Positions 23,142 to 35,749 of a stretch of DNA of 64,000 nucleotides are shown piece after piece; the stretch's first letter is position 1; each line of letters begins with the position of its first letter. Origin of the DNA: Xylogone sp. PMI_703 (lineage: Eukaryota; Ascomycota; Leotiomycetes); the NCBI GenBank assembly GCA_021399445.1, contig JAJTUQ010000002.1, forward strand, positions 5,084,001 through 5,148,000, written 5' to 3'. Made by a program: the position numbers and the translations under genes. A model generated the notes under the pieces. The model was not told the origin of the DNA, did not search any database, and was given only the letters and a program-made list of their open reading frames with translations.

Positions 23142-24710
23142 TCAGGCACCACCTGGTCCTCCCAACAGAGCAAATCTTCTCACAATGGATGGCCCAATCT
23201 CATCGTACGCTTGCTTGGTGTGGCAGTAAGAGCGGAACTCTGGGGTCTGACCCAGAAGACTTCCTCCGAACCAGGGTCCATGGCGTTGTCGTTTATGAGA
23301 GATAACTTGAACCTCCAAACCACCGCTCTTAGCTCCACCGCTTCGTGCCTCACTAGCTCTGATCCTGTCGTCAACAAGATGCTTAATATCTCTCTGCAGT
23401 CTGCGACCGAAATCCTTATACAAAGTACTTCCACCAGAAAGCACAATATTCTTGTAGAGGCCTCGACGGACATCGATAGGGGATGATTGGATCACACCAT
23501 CAACGACCACAGGAAGTGGGGTTAAAAAGTCAGAAGAGTAGATTTCGGGGTTGAAGAAGATCTCGGGTGCGAGGAACCGTTCGTATCCAACGTCTACGGT
23601 GACCTTCCGTCCACCTGTCTGAGTAACCTGGTGCTTGGCAAAGCGAGAAGGATCCCGATCAAAGCGGGAGAATTCCTTGACAATATCGGGACACACATAA
23701 CAATACTCTTCCTTGATTTCCCCTGCCGTCTTCAAGGAAGAATCCGGCTCTCCTCTGTCACGTAGAAGAGATTGTACAAAGTACGTAATATCTCGACCAG
23801 CAATAGGTATCGATTTGATCGATGATCCGATAACGTAGCCCTCTGCGACTGGAATAACGTGGGTAACACCATCTCCAGAATCAATAACAGTTCCAGTAAG
23901 GGATCTTTCGGATACTTTAGAGGATGTCCAAGATGCTGCTAGGGCGAGCACTGCCTGGACTGCAATATATAAGCCAGCGCAGTTGAAAGATTCGAACATG
24001 ATCTCGGCCGTGTTCTCGCGGTTCTCTGGTGGATTAAGGGGCTAAACTTTTGATTAGCGCATATACCGGATGTACTATCTCATAGCAGACATACGGGCTC
24101 AGTAAGCAAGAAATAGTGATCTTCAGGCTCGACCCGGAGGTACTTGAATATCGAGTTCGACCAAAATCTCTCCATGTGATCCCAGTTCTCTACCTGTCCA
24201 TGGCGGATTGGGTAGTGAATACCATAACCTACACAATTCAGCATCTAGCCCTCTCAACCCGGTTATGTTGCATACCTGGCCCATTCGCAGCTGCTAAAGC
24301 TTCATCTCCAATAAAATAATCCAAATCTTCAGTCCCACGCTTCATCGATAAGTGTCCACCGCCCGCACCTCCAGTAAGATATGAGGGTTTGTTGGCCACA
24401 GCTGGACGTCCAGAGCCCGAGCCTCCGCCTCCGCCAGCAGGCCCTTTTGTTGCAATGGCGGTAGGGAAGACGAATGAAGGAGAGTCATTGCCGGCAAATC
24501 CTATCAAGGCAATCAGTTATTAATGCAATAAGCTTCACTGCTTGTGCCAGATGCTCACCAAGCTTTGAATAACCGGTACCGCTGCGTAAACAGTTAGCAT
24601 GAGTTCAAAAAGAAGCAAGTTGCGGATTGTAATGCCCCGCAACACCTGGCTTGAGACATGGAGGGGCAGACATACTTGTCCATGACAACGGCCGGAGTTT
24701 GAAGAGCCAT
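23142..24710 (-). CDS. ARP3: Actin-related protein 3 (Arp2/3 complex)
   Basis: Five exons (24710-24676, 24581-24559, 24500-24276, 24228-24095, 24041-23142) give 438 residues. Arp3 pairs with Arp2 to nucleate branched actin filaments at patches and endocytic sites. Diagnostic parts: [18 protein letters not shown] (nucleotide-binding loop, split by an intron), an Arp3-type glycine-rich insert [12 protein letters not shown], the [10 protein letters not shown] block, [14 protein letters not shown], and the Arp3-specific tail [20 protein letters not shown] and [13 protein letters not shown]. Introns are 94, 58, 47 and 53 bp. Exon 2 is only 23 nt. Confidence 0.96.
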
Positions 24711-25858
24711 CTTGAAATAAAGCTACGCAACACTCTCCCGCCTTACTGGGATACACTGCGACAGCTTTTATCAGACAGGTCTCCCACTTCAATTAGCTTG
24801 CTTTGATAACCGTGAGCGGTAGTCTAAGCTGGAGATGACGATTCAAGTGGGCGGCACTATCGTCTAAGCCGACCAATTATGAGCTTGCTACCTCAGACCG
24901 TATGGTGAGTGCAGTAACTTATTGGATGTACACGTAGTTGGGGCACGTGACATATTTTTGCCGCGATTTTCCTTTTTGGAACCTTGGATCTCCTTCATCC
25001 ATTCTTTCCACTAAATGTATATGATGGGACTATGAAGGTAAATGAACGCTAGTCTCCAAAGTTCTTGCCGTTTTGACGTATTGTAACCTAGACCTGCATC
25101 GGTAGTCACAAGATATCTATGCAAGCGCAACCGATTATCTAGTCTAATATCTACTACTGAGTGGCACTTATTAGATTCCTGATTCATTGTGTTGATACGC
25201 ACAGCTACATTCCCACAGTCATTCATTTTCACACATTCGTTACTTGATACGCCTAGTCATTCGTTCAGTCTCTGTTTGTTCAAAAGTACCTATTGTATAT
25301 ACGTTCTCTAACATATATTCTATTGTCCTATTGCCACCCAAGGAGGCGATTCTCTTGCTACTATTAAGCATACTTCGAAATATTGTTACTAGTTTGACAT
25401 CAAGAAGTTACAGCAGGAGACGATTTTATCTTCAGCCTGTTTGCACGAGTTGCAGTTTAAGTATCACCTACTGACACAACAATCGATCACCTTGACGGTT
25501 CATCGGATCAAATTCGTTGGCTTTCATACTTTGCTGAGGATATATCTTTCGGACGGGTTGGTCTTCAGAACCATTGTGGTCCAGCATGCATTAGATATTC
25601 CGTTATGATTAGAATCAGATTCAACAGTAGACTGGTTGCACCTTAGCATATTCTACAGGAAAGTCGAACGCCGAGAGTATTACAATAGCCACTATATCTG
25701 ATCTGGTCGGCCCGCCGACCCCTTCAACAGGTCCTTGCAGGTATCCGTTTTTCATTGTTGTTCACGCTGTTTTCCTTCGCGTGGACAAGATCCAAAAAGC
25801 TTAAGAAGTTCTGAGACATTGGCCATAAAATCTGCATCCATATATCTCTCAGCTCCCT
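24711..25858. other. Divergent promoter region arp3 / taspase-like gene
   Basis: About 1.15 kb between two divergent starts. CACGTG at 24944-24949 lies 234 bp upstream of arp3. A 76-codon frame (25244-25474) is without motif. No gene is supported. Confidence 0.5.
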
Positions 25859-27833
25859 ATGGAGCCTCTTCATACATCACAGGGCTCAACTCCTTCCAGG
25901 GAATCTGCTAATTCAGAGTTTGATTGGCCGACAGATGAATCTCCTCAGGTTCTAAAGTCACCACCTGCACCAGTGTGTGCCATTTTCGTTCATGCCGGTG
26001 CGGGTTATCATAGTACTACTTACGAACGCATTCATCTCAATGCTTGCGATAAGTAGGTGTTCATTAAAACAGGTGCAAGCCTTATTGACTCATGTATATG
26101 TGCTTACCACGTGCATAGCTCCGCGCGAATGGCGATGAAGGTCCTACAGGCCGGAGGAACAGCAGTTGAGGCAGTTGAAATGGCAATCAAAGTTTTAGAA
26201 GATGATGAGATTACAAATGCCGGCTATGGTAGTAACTTATCCATTGAAGGAGTTGTTGAATGCGATGCAACAATAATTGATCACTTGGGAAGAAGTGGTG
26301 CATGCGGAGCAACGGCACGTATGTGTTGGCCAATTTCCATTCTGGTTCTGTTAGCTGACTACTATCTCAGAAATCAGGAATCCAATAAGCTTAGCTCGTG
26401 TGATATATGAGACTTCTAAGCAACCACTATCTCTTAGGAGAGTACCGCCAAATCTCTTGGTCGGCCAAGGAGCTACAGATTTTGCTTGGGAGCACGGTAT
26501 ACCAGTTGTACCTCATAGCATGATTGTCTCTAGTACCGCTCGAAGCAGGTTTTTGCGGTGGCGAGACGACTTACGTCGGATTGAAGGAAAGGCACTGTCC
26601 CCTACGACTGATACCGGGTCAAATTCTTCAAACGACGAAATTAGTACTAGAGTTAGAGAGGAGGAAGACCGTGAAAGAAATAACCACCGTAGGGACCATG
26701 TTAATGCTCTCCTAAATGGTACATGGAACGAAGGCCAAGTGGACTCACCTGGACCATCCTCAGGATTGCCGTCAAGCTCTCAGGAATCGCTTCTTAGCTT
26801 TAATACTCGCAGCGGCCTTGGTTCTCGACCTTTAGAATTATTTCGCACTCCAACTCACTCAAACCTAAAACGACCACGATACACTAAGGACCAAGATAGC
26901 AGCGATGGCCACCATGACACACCTATGAGTTTCAACTGTCATGACTCCACACTTGATACGCGTTCTCAGCATATCCAGTTCTCAATACCTACAAGCCCTA
27001 GAACTGGTATCCAGGAGATGTTAATTCCTTCTATGACCGGCTTGACCTCCGACGAGCACATCCCTGAGCAAAATGACACTCTTTCACAATCACAAGTATT
27101 GGCTGAGGAGCCAGCAACAACTCACTCAACTGAGGTTACGGCTATGGGCGAGGACGAGGATATTATCACTGATACCGTTGGCGCTATTGCTATCGACACA
27201 TTTGGTAATATTGCTGCAGGTTCCTCCTCTGGTGGTATTGGCATGAAACACCGTGGCCGTGTCGGTCCTGCGGCTCTTGTTGGGATTGGAACAGCGGTAA
27301 TTCCTGCTGATGACGACGACGAAGAAAGTATCTCAGTTGCAGCTGTCACAAGTGGTACTGGTGAACACATGGCAACCACAATAGCTTCGCAAAAGTGTGC
27401 CGAAAGACTTTATCATAGCACAAAAAAGGCGCGAGGTGGTGGTAATATCTCTACGACAGAGGAGGATGCGCTTGAGTCTTTCATAAAGTCCGAATTTCTA
27501 GGCCATCCAAGCGTGCTTCGGAGTAATTCAGCAGGTGCTATTGGAGTAATGGCCGTCAAGAAAACCCCATATGGCTATTTCCTTTACTTTGCACACAATA
27601 CCGACTCTTTTGCCTTGGCTTCGATGCATTCCAATGAAAAGGAGGCAAATTGTGTAATGTCTCGAAAGAACACTTTTAGCAAAGTAATCCAGGGAGGCCG
27701 AAAGGTACGTCTAGATTGAGATACACGCTATTCGCACCCGATGCAGGTTTCAATCGACCTCATCTCCATGACTACCCGTGCTCTTGGTCGGATGTGGACC
27801 GCAGAGATAGGTATCCGCATAACCTCTCTATGA
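25859..27833 (+). CDS. Taspase/asparaginase-2 family Ntn hydrolase
   Basis: Four exons (25859-26052, 26119-26318, 26371-27704, 27747-27833) give 604 residues. The family are N-terminal-nucleophile enzymes that cleave themselves before a Thr, which then becomes the catalytic residue. The alpha-chain motifs are AIFVHAGAGYHS, VLQAGGTAVEAVEMA, EITNAGYGSNL and KNPISLAR-like RNPISLARVI. The cleavage site is Asp-Thr in IITDTVGAIAIDTFGNI (Thr about residue 400), followed by SSSGGI and GTGEHM. Between the two chains lies a low-complexity insertion of roughly 200 residues. Taspase rather than glycosylasparaginase is favoured by the order and by the G-S-N-L and T-V-G context, but the substrate is unknown. 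The last exon uses a 42-bp intron; without it the protein ends after 580 residues. Confidence 0.8.
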
Positions 27834-28207
27834 TGTGGATTTGATTCTGAACCATTCGAAAAACATTGAAGCACGATTGGTGATATTTTCTATCGATTGG
27901 CTTGGAAAGTACGATAAGGATATGGCAGTAGGCTGGGTAATGAATAGGTCGGGAAAGGGGGCCTAGGAAGCTTTAATATTGTAGAAGGACAGCCGCGGAA
28001 GAGATTGGAGAAGAACCTAGAAACAACTTTACACTGAATGAGATACCCTCTAAGTATATGTATAAGTATCACGCTTCTAAACCGAGCTTACAGAATAAGG
28101 CTGCCGCCATTTATTGAATTTGTTGTCGTTGAATAGTGATAGTTACGACAGTTGAGGCCTTAACGGTTATGAAGATACATATGTATTAAACAATAGTAAT
28201 CAAAGTC
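27834..28207. other. Convergent 3' spacer
   Basis: 374 bp between the ends of the taspase-like gene and TFB4. Nothing is seen apart from AT-rich sequence suited to two 3' UTRs. Confidence 0.5.
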
Positions 28208-29408
28208 CTACATATGCTCTCCGGAAGCAGGAGTTCCCGGAGCAGGTGTCCCTTGAGCACTGCCACTGTCAGTACCACCATTTATTCTCTTCTTTTTCTT
28301 CTTCTTCCTGGGTACAACGGCCGGCTTTGCGCCATAGTCACCTAGAGCGAGGTGAGTGGAACATGTAAGGCATATCGCACCCTCTGGTGGCGAGCAGAAT
28401 ACTACGAGAAGAGGTTAGCAACCCACCAATGTAGTAATAAACCGTCAAACGTACTACTTAGGCATATGCTGCATACAAAACCAACATCCACAACCTTCCT
28501 ATGACAGAAACAGGCGGCTCTGAAATCTACTACCTCTTGGGTGGGGAGTACTAAGTGTTTCCTGGCCATCTGATCTGGAAGAAATGCCATCATCAAATAC
28601 TGCAGTAGACCTTGGGGATTCTCAAGTTGCATGTATATTCCTTTAGTAGTGTCTGATGCTTGTTGCAAAAACACAGTATCACCAGCAAGCTTCAGGATGT
28701 CTATTGGTATTCGTAACCTTTGAGCTGCAAATGTCGTGTTCATAACCGGAATGTATTGATGAGCAAGATCCCCAGAAACGGAAATAACAAGAACACGGCT
28801 CTGTAGGCTAGAGGTTGAAGCTTCGGTGCTCTCCAGTCCAGCTGCAACAGGTTTTGTGGAAGAGGATCCGACATCAGTATAACTAAGAGAAGCTTTGTTG
28901 ATGTAGGATAGGGCAAGTGTAAGGGCTCCAGCCATCTGGGTGCTGTTGGTAGTGGATATATCTGTCTCTGTAGTTGACGAAATCAAGTTGCGAAGAGAAT
29001 TGAGAATAGTACTCTCAACGATACTAAAAGGTCGGTATTTGTTTGCATCCTCAACGACTGTATTCGATGAAATGCCATCTTTCATTTCGACATCTTCGGA
29101 GGCTAATCCTGGCGGCTGAGGGTAGAGCCACACGGCACGATGGCTATGACTAGCTATCACAGCAACTTGGTTCGCATTATTGACAGCAAGATGTGCGTTT
29201 ATAAACACAAGGATATTGGCTACTGCCTTTGAGAGAGGCAGAGTTGGTGCTAAAAGAGCCCAGGCGTGGGGGTTTGTGTCGAGTACTATCACCAAAATGG
29301 ACGGTGAAGGGCCTATAGAGTCATTAAAACTTTATCGAATATTTACAAAATATATCCTTTACCTTCAACGGCGCGCTCATAGTGATCTGAGCCATCTACC
29401 GCGTTCAT
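28208..29408 (-). CDS. TFB4: TFIIH subunit Tfb4 (p34)
   Basis: Three exons (29408-29363, 29312-28455, 28401-28208) give 365 residues. Tfb4/p34 is a von Willebrand A-like core subunit of TFIIH, needed for RNA polymerase II promoter opening and nucleotide excision repair. The fold begins SPSILVIVLDTNPHAW and continues with ILVFINAHLAVNNANQVAVIAS, LVISVSGD and IPIDILKL. The C-terminal zinc-binding region is CFCHRKVVDVGFVCSICLS joined across a 53-bp intron to IFCSPPEGAICLTC, a cysteine pattern typical of p34. The tail has a KKKKKR basic run. The gene diverges from the UNC-45-like gene. Confidence 0.92.
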
Positions 29409-29757
29409 TGTAACGGCGCCGAATACATGTCAAGTCGAAGGAGCTCCAGAAGTTGAAGCTCGCATACAATTTACCGTTGCTCTCGATTACAATCCATGGA
29501 TGAATTCCAACCTCACAGGAGTAGAAGTAGTAAGGTTCCACCGTCGAGACACTTGAAAGACCGATTTTGTGAAGTTATTGGAGGTCTATCTCGCCCCACT
29601 AGAAAGTAAATGATCCCTGCCAGTTTTGACGCCTGATCTCGTGACTTCCATCTTATCAGATGTACCACTACAACTATACGTCATCTAGGCAAGGGGCCTT
29701 CTATACACTCTCTGCTGACACTTATCTAAGTTCTGTATAGAAGCTTACGTGCACATA
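29409..29757. promoter_or_regulatory. Bidirectional promoter TFB4 / UNC-45-like gene
   Basis: 349 bp between two divergent ATGs. No motif stands out; transcription start sites for both genes must lie here. Confidence 0.4.
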
Positions 29758-32000
29758 ATGTCGCAAGCAACTTCGCCAGGAGTCGACCCTAGCTGTCCGG
29801 ATACTAAAGATGGGGCTTCTCCTAAAGCTACCTCTACTGAGGATAAGATGCTTCTCACCCTGGCTCGGTTGATGGAGGGAGGGCAAGAAGATGAAGCCAC
29901 TTGCAAAGACCTTGACGTTCTTACCAGTCTTCTCAATGATGAATCCAAGAATAGCTCTAAACTTCAGAAACCGCTCTACCAACTGATTGATACCGACAGT
30001 GTTGAGACTGTTCTTGGCTACCTTGATATGAGACAAACTCCTGCTGTTAGAGGTCACGCAATTCTTACCACATCGGCTTATCTCAAAGCTTCTGGCCAGA
30101 AAGGAGTTGATGATATTTCTCAGTTCTTCCATCAACGAGTCCAAAAAGGAACGTATGATGACCTTATTCTCGCTTTCTCTGTTGCAGCACAAACGTTTCC
30201 TGTAGTTCCAGATGTTGTGGCGCCACTATTCTTAACTGAAGGATTTGTTCCAAGCTTAGGACCTCTCATGAAGAGGAAATGGAAAAGCAAAAAGGTCGAA
30301 CAAGCGGCCCTAGAAATGCTCAATGTCGCCTGCATGCACACTGCTTGCCGCGAAGCCATTCAAAAATACTGTGCAGAATGGTTAGAAGAGATTGTCACCA
30401 ACAATCCTCCTCCACTTGAGGAGCAAGCATCAGTAGAAGATGTACAAGCATTGGGTGACACTGGATCAATACAACAGAGACAACATTCAGAGATGGTTAA
30501 GAACATGGCAGCAGTTATTTTAACGAAACTCAAGGTAGGATATTTTCCTAGATTATATTCTTCTATATTTTGAATTCTACTAGACATCAATTCCATATGA
30601 GTCAATGTAACAGTAAAGTATTCTGACTGACTTCAGGAGTGAAGGCGGTCTCTGGTGGAGTAAACGCATCTGACAGCCGAGTAGAGACGGCAAATACTAG
30701 CGTCGAAGATCTCTCCAATATGTTTAAAGACTTACTTGTCGAGTCCAAAGACTCAAATTCATCCGTAGAAGGTTTGGCGTATGCTTCGCTGCAACCAAAG
30801 GTAAAGGAGAACCTGGCCTCAGACAAGACATTCATGATCAACTTGGTCAGGACACTTGAAGATGCTCCAGCAAGATCACCCGTTACTTACGGAGCTCTGA
30901 GTATTTTCGTCAACCTCACAAAATATCTCCCAGCGATGTCTGAAGAACAGAAGCGTATGAGCCAATTGAAAGCCTATGCCGATGCATCGAAAAAGGAGGC
31001 CCTGAAGCCAGATCCTCTAAATGATGACGAGCATGTAACGAAAAGATGCCAAGCTGTTTTCGAGGCCGGGGTAATTCCTGTGCTGGTCACACATAGCCAA
31101 CATGGCTCCGAGGCATCATTGAGCTTGATTGTTTCAATATTATTCTCACTATCCAAGATACCGAAGAATAGAGGCCAGATGGCTCAGCAAGGAGCTGTAA
31201 AGCTGCTTTTACAAGCGTTTTCAAGCTTTTCCGATAATAACACCTCTGCAAGACGTACAACTGCCCACGCCTTAGCTAGAATTCTTATATCAACAAATCC
31301 TATCCATGTTTTTGGTGGTGCTACTGCATTGCCCATGACCTCAGCAATCCGGCCTCTTCTCCTACTTCTATCAGAGGATCCTACAGGCGAACAGCGAGAC
31401 CTTCTCCCAATGTTCGAGTCTCTACTTGCACTCACCAACCTCGCATCAACAGATGATACTGCACGTGTGCCAATAATACGACAAGCGTGGCAACAAATTG
31501 AAGAGCTCCTCCTCTCGAACAACAAAATGATCACTCGAGCGGCAGTGGAATTAGTCTGCAACCTAATGCAGGCACCGGAAGGTGTAGCAAAATTTGCAGA
31601 TGGAGGAAAACAAGCAAGCCATCGAATGCATATCCTTCTTGCCTTATCGGATGCTGAGGACTTTGCTACCAGGAGAGCTGCAGGCGGTGCACTGGCTAGC
31701 CTGACTGAGTGGGATACTGCAGTGAGTGCTATATTAGAAAGGGACAGAGGAGTGAAATTTTTGCTAAAGTTGTGCACTGAGGACGAGGAGGAGCTTAGAC
31801 ACCGAGGTGTTGTTTGTGTATTGAATATCTTGAGCATCCCTGGCAAAGTGGGCGAATGGGGTGTGCAGAAGATCGCTGATGAAGGTGGAGTGGAGGCTTT
31901 GAAAGAGTGCTTGAAAAAGAGTAGAAGCCAGGAAGTGGTCGAATTGACTGTAGAGACACTGAAGAAACTATTACAAGAAACTACTGAGAAGGTTTCCTGA
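29758..32000 (+). CDS. cro1: UNC-45/Cro1/She4-family myosin co-chaperone
   Basis: Two exons (29758-30534, 30645-32000) give about 710 residues; Podospora Cro1 and yeast She4 are about 700-790. These armadillo-repeat proteins bind Hsp90 and fold myosin motor domains, supporting actin-based transport, endocytosis and cytokinesis. No TPR domain is present, as in fungal members. The helical UNC-45 central region is visible (NKSSKLQKPLYQLID-like start, FVNLTKYLPAMSEEQKR, KRCQAVFEAGVIPVLV, SKIPKNRGQMAQQGAVKLLL), followed by armadillo units (GGALASLTEWDTAV, RHRGVVCVLNILSIPG). A GTG at 29749 is ignored; the ATG is 29758. The 110-bp intron keeps frame only with the acceptor AAG at 30644, not the nearer CAG, so that junction is less certain. 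Confidence 0.85.
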
Positions 32001-32320
32001 TTCATAATTGCATATTAGCGTTTATATCGAGTGCCCCCATAATGGGCGCCTGACTTTAGCTATAAAAGTTTCACAGACTGATTCCTCGTGGTTTAGTAAT
32101 ACTGAATTGGAATTACGTACTTTCAGTCACATATGTTGTATGTTGTATATTCTCTATAGATCCTAGCCACAGTGTTCTTATTTCTTCAGCACTGTAAATT
32201 AATTCCACCACAAATTCAATCTAATCAAGTTTCATACAATCATGCACGCCCTACTCCCCGTATCAATGCATAATATCCTATTGAAGACACAAGGAAACCT
32301 TTGACACATTGTATACATAT
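32001..32320. other. Convergent 3' spacer
   Basis: 320 bp between the UNC-45-like gene and the ABC transporter, which converge. Nothing beyond AT-rich 3' flanks. Confidence 0.5.
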
Positions 32321-35300
32321 TTACCGCCTCTCGACCAACAGAAAATGCATGGCAATATAAGCCAGAACGATAAATCCACCACCGAATAACCCGAGGTTGA
32401 CGATGTCGCTCCATAGAGCACTATTATCAAAACCAAAGGAGCTCAGAATTGTAGCGCCAGGAACAGTTATGTTGAGGCCATATTTTTTATCAACAAGTGT
32501 CAGATAAGTGACTTCATTAACAATGAGAGCCTCAAATCCATAATGGAAAATGGATAATGTCTGTAGCCACAGCGCAGATTTTGGAATAGCATCATGATTA
32601 AGCAATAGACCGGCAAAGAGTAAGCTGAAGAGCATAACCAAACTTCCAATCAGGCTTGCAACACCTTGATCCTTGCACACGATGCCGATAAAAAGACAAA
32701 TCGCTGCCGCGGCAAGATTGAACAGAACTAGGACCAAAATGAATTTGAAGAAGTGTGGGAAGTCTGCCACTAGTCCAGTCATTGGATAAATGATGGAGCC
32801 CATGATAATCGGAGGAATAATTCGCAGGGGGATAATATCGAAGAGAACCTTGGAAAGGAAGTACGTGATTGGCGCATAATATCCATTGGCTCTTTCTCTA
32901 ACAAAGACCATACGCTCAGTGGCAAAGACAGTCAAACTCGACAAGGTGCTGAAACCAAAGAGTGCCAGGACGAAAAAGAACAATCCAAGTCTATTTTGGA
33001 ATCCCTTGATATCATCTGTTAATCCGTAAAAGAGGTAGCCAGAAAGAACTGCAAGTAAGATTGCAATGGCGTAGTGTGTTAACATTAGCATTGGATTCCG
33101 GTAGAGGTTACGCCATGTCCGTTGTGATAAGATTAAGAATTGTCCAATATACCCCATTCTCTTGTATCCCTTACCCATGACACTAGTGGGGCCATTTCCA
33201 TTCACAGCATGTCCGTTGGTAACGCCATTGGCTTCCTGCGCGCTGCGAACTGCGGATTGGATATCGTCGTGAATGAGCTCAGCAATCTCGGAATGTGCAT
33301 ATGCCTCAACAAGAAGATCAAGATCTGTATTTGCTGTACTTGCGGCAGGGGGAAGGTCATCTGGGTCCTCTTCAGTGCGGCTAGGGTGATGTTTGGACAA
33401 CTGGAGCCATTCAGTAGAGCTTTTCGCGTTAGGATCGACGGGAGCATCTTCAGGTCGTGATGCTGACGGTTCGAGACCACCTTTCCTTCGTGTATATAAT
33501 TCTCTCTCTTGCTTTGCCTTAACAGAATCTCGACGTTTTCCCTTGGGCCTGCGCAAAGACTCAACTGGGCTGCCCACAATGGTCTCATCAATACTACCTC
33601 CAGAAGTGCTTGCTATTGATTTAACGGCTCGTGTGCTACTTGGTCCAACGCTGCTTGATCTTTCAATAACGATTCCTGGAATTCCTTCGTCGACGGGGGT
33701 TTGAGGTGCCCCGGCATGCATTGTTAGATCTACAAGATAGTCGGCGATGTTGAAACCAGGTGGGCATGAGTATCCGACCTGTTCAAAGTATTCTTGACAT
33801 TTACCGAAGGCACCGGAGTACACGGTTTTCCCTTTTGCTAGAAGGAGCAATCGATCAAAGAGAGCAACAATGTTTGATCTTGGCTGATGGATTGTGAAAA
33901 TTACCGTTCGTTGGTAGTTCTTGGCCAGGGTAACGAGACACTCAATGACGTTATATGCGTTGTAGGCATCTAAACCGCTAGTAGGCTCGTCAAGGAAGAG
34001 GATGCTAGGGCTGGTGACAAGCTCGCAAGCAATTCCTACTCTTCGCTTCTCACCTCCAGAGATACCACGACCTTTGCCATCTTCGGATCCTATCAGTGAG
34101 TCCCTGATACCAAATATACCAAGTTGCTTCTCCACTTCATAGACTCTTTGCTCTTTTGCTGACTTGCTCATATCCCGTGGGAGGCGTAGAAGTGCACTTG
34201 TCATAATAGTCTCGTGAACAGTCAGGGTTGGCAGCATATTGTCCTCTTGGTCGACAAATCCAACCACATTCTTGTAGTCAGCGTCAGATACCTTTTCACC
34301 ATTGACATAGAAATTGCCGCGGGTGACACCGCGTTTGTTCTTTCGAGCCAAGATATCAAGGAAAGTAGTTTTGCCGGCACCAGAAGCTCCCATGATAGCC
34401 ATGATTTCTCCAGGATGTGCGACTCCCTGGATGCCAGAAAGAATCTGCTTTCCATTCAGGGTGTATGACACATCGTCGAAATACAAAGATGCAGGTTTGT
34501 GGTCCATCATAAGCTTAATGCTTTCATCATCCGAGTCATCTAAATGGATTGGGCCATATTTCCATCGCCTTCTGGAAAGATACCACGTTGTTAGAATAAC
34601 AGCGACAAGGAATAGAGAACAGCCACCAATCACCCCAGCAATAAGAGGTGTGTTGATCCTTTTGACTGGGCGTTTGAAACCAGGAACTTCCGTCTCGTAG
34701 AGACATTCGCCTGAGTCACAGTCAATGGTAATACTGTTATCTCCGAACATCATGGAGATGAGTTTATTCATTTCGGGCTCCTTGAAAGCGCAGTGATTTC
34801 CCTTGCCATCTTCTTGAAGACATTCGAACGATGCAGGGCCTCGAATTTGTTGATCTAAAAAGTCTGTAATGTCAACCGATCCATTTTCACCGCATAGCAT
34901 ACGATCTGGTATGCATTTGCAGTTAACGTGTTCGCATTTATAAGATGTGCTATTTTGGTCAACATTATTTTCACTGCTCGAGTCACAGGTGTTTAGTGAA
35001 CAATAGAAAGATTCCCTCTCATCAACCCAGACTGTAGAAGTTAGCATAGATCTCGACAGTTAGAGTTGATGACATACACTGAAAGGCACACGTAGCATCC
35101 GATGCATCGCAGGTAAACGTGACCTGGGGTTTCTTTCCGTCAAGAATCTCAACAATTTTCCGGTTCGTCACATCGCACATTTGATAGTTCTGCTTCACGA
35201 CATCTCCGCGTTTGTAGCACACTCCCCCTTCACCCTCTGGCATCAAAGCATTGCAGGCCTTGTTTTCTTTACAGACATTGCAGTTTATGCCCGTCCATCC

Positions 35301-35749
35301 TTCGTTACACTCACAGCTCTGCTGATTTCGCATTGGTCGATCGTTTCCATCTGCCAAGGAGCCGCATACTATACACACATATGGTTAATACTTGGGACAT
35401 CCAAAGCATGAGAAACCATGGTTGTACGTACGTGGAGATAAGCAATCGTCGCCGCCGAAACCTGCAGGACAAGAACACTTTCCGTTGAACTGGTTACATT
35501 CAGAATATTGTCCGCACGTAAAAGCCGGAAGAAGACAGTTGAAACTGGTCGTGGTTAATATACAAAGTCCACTGAGCGCAGTAAGATATAAGCTATAACA
35601 TACCATGGTGGACAATCATCAGGCCGGTCGTCCATCAGAGCAAGCTGCGCGCGCATCATATCTACGGAGGAGTAGTTCGAATATGCGAGTACATTCTGTG
35701 AGAATGCAAGCGCCGCAAGGGCGACAGCTTCAAACTTGAGTTGCCGCAT
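32321..35749 (-). CDS. ADP1: ADP1-like ABCG half-transporter with EGF-type N-terminal region
   Basis: Four exons (35749-35604, 35544-35432, 35368-35078, 35031-32321) give 1086 residues (yeast Adp1 1049). A signal peptide ([13 protein letters not shown]) leads into a cysteine-rich lumenal region with EGF-like spacing ([34 protein letters not shown]). A transmembrane helix ([18 protein letters not shown]) precedes the ATPase: Walker [10 protein letters not shown], signature [12 protein letters not shown], Walker [13 protein letters not shown], and H-loop FTIHQPRS. A long disordered acidic/Ser linker follows, then the ABCG membrane domain with about six helices. The cytosolic ATPase before the membrane domain is the ABCG order. 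The substrate is unknown. Introns of 59, 63 and 46 bp each restore a cysteine-rich joint. Confidence 0.93.

Noticed and set aside
31184..32005. 273-codon minus-strand frame
   Set aside because: Antisense shadow of the UNC-45-like coding exon.
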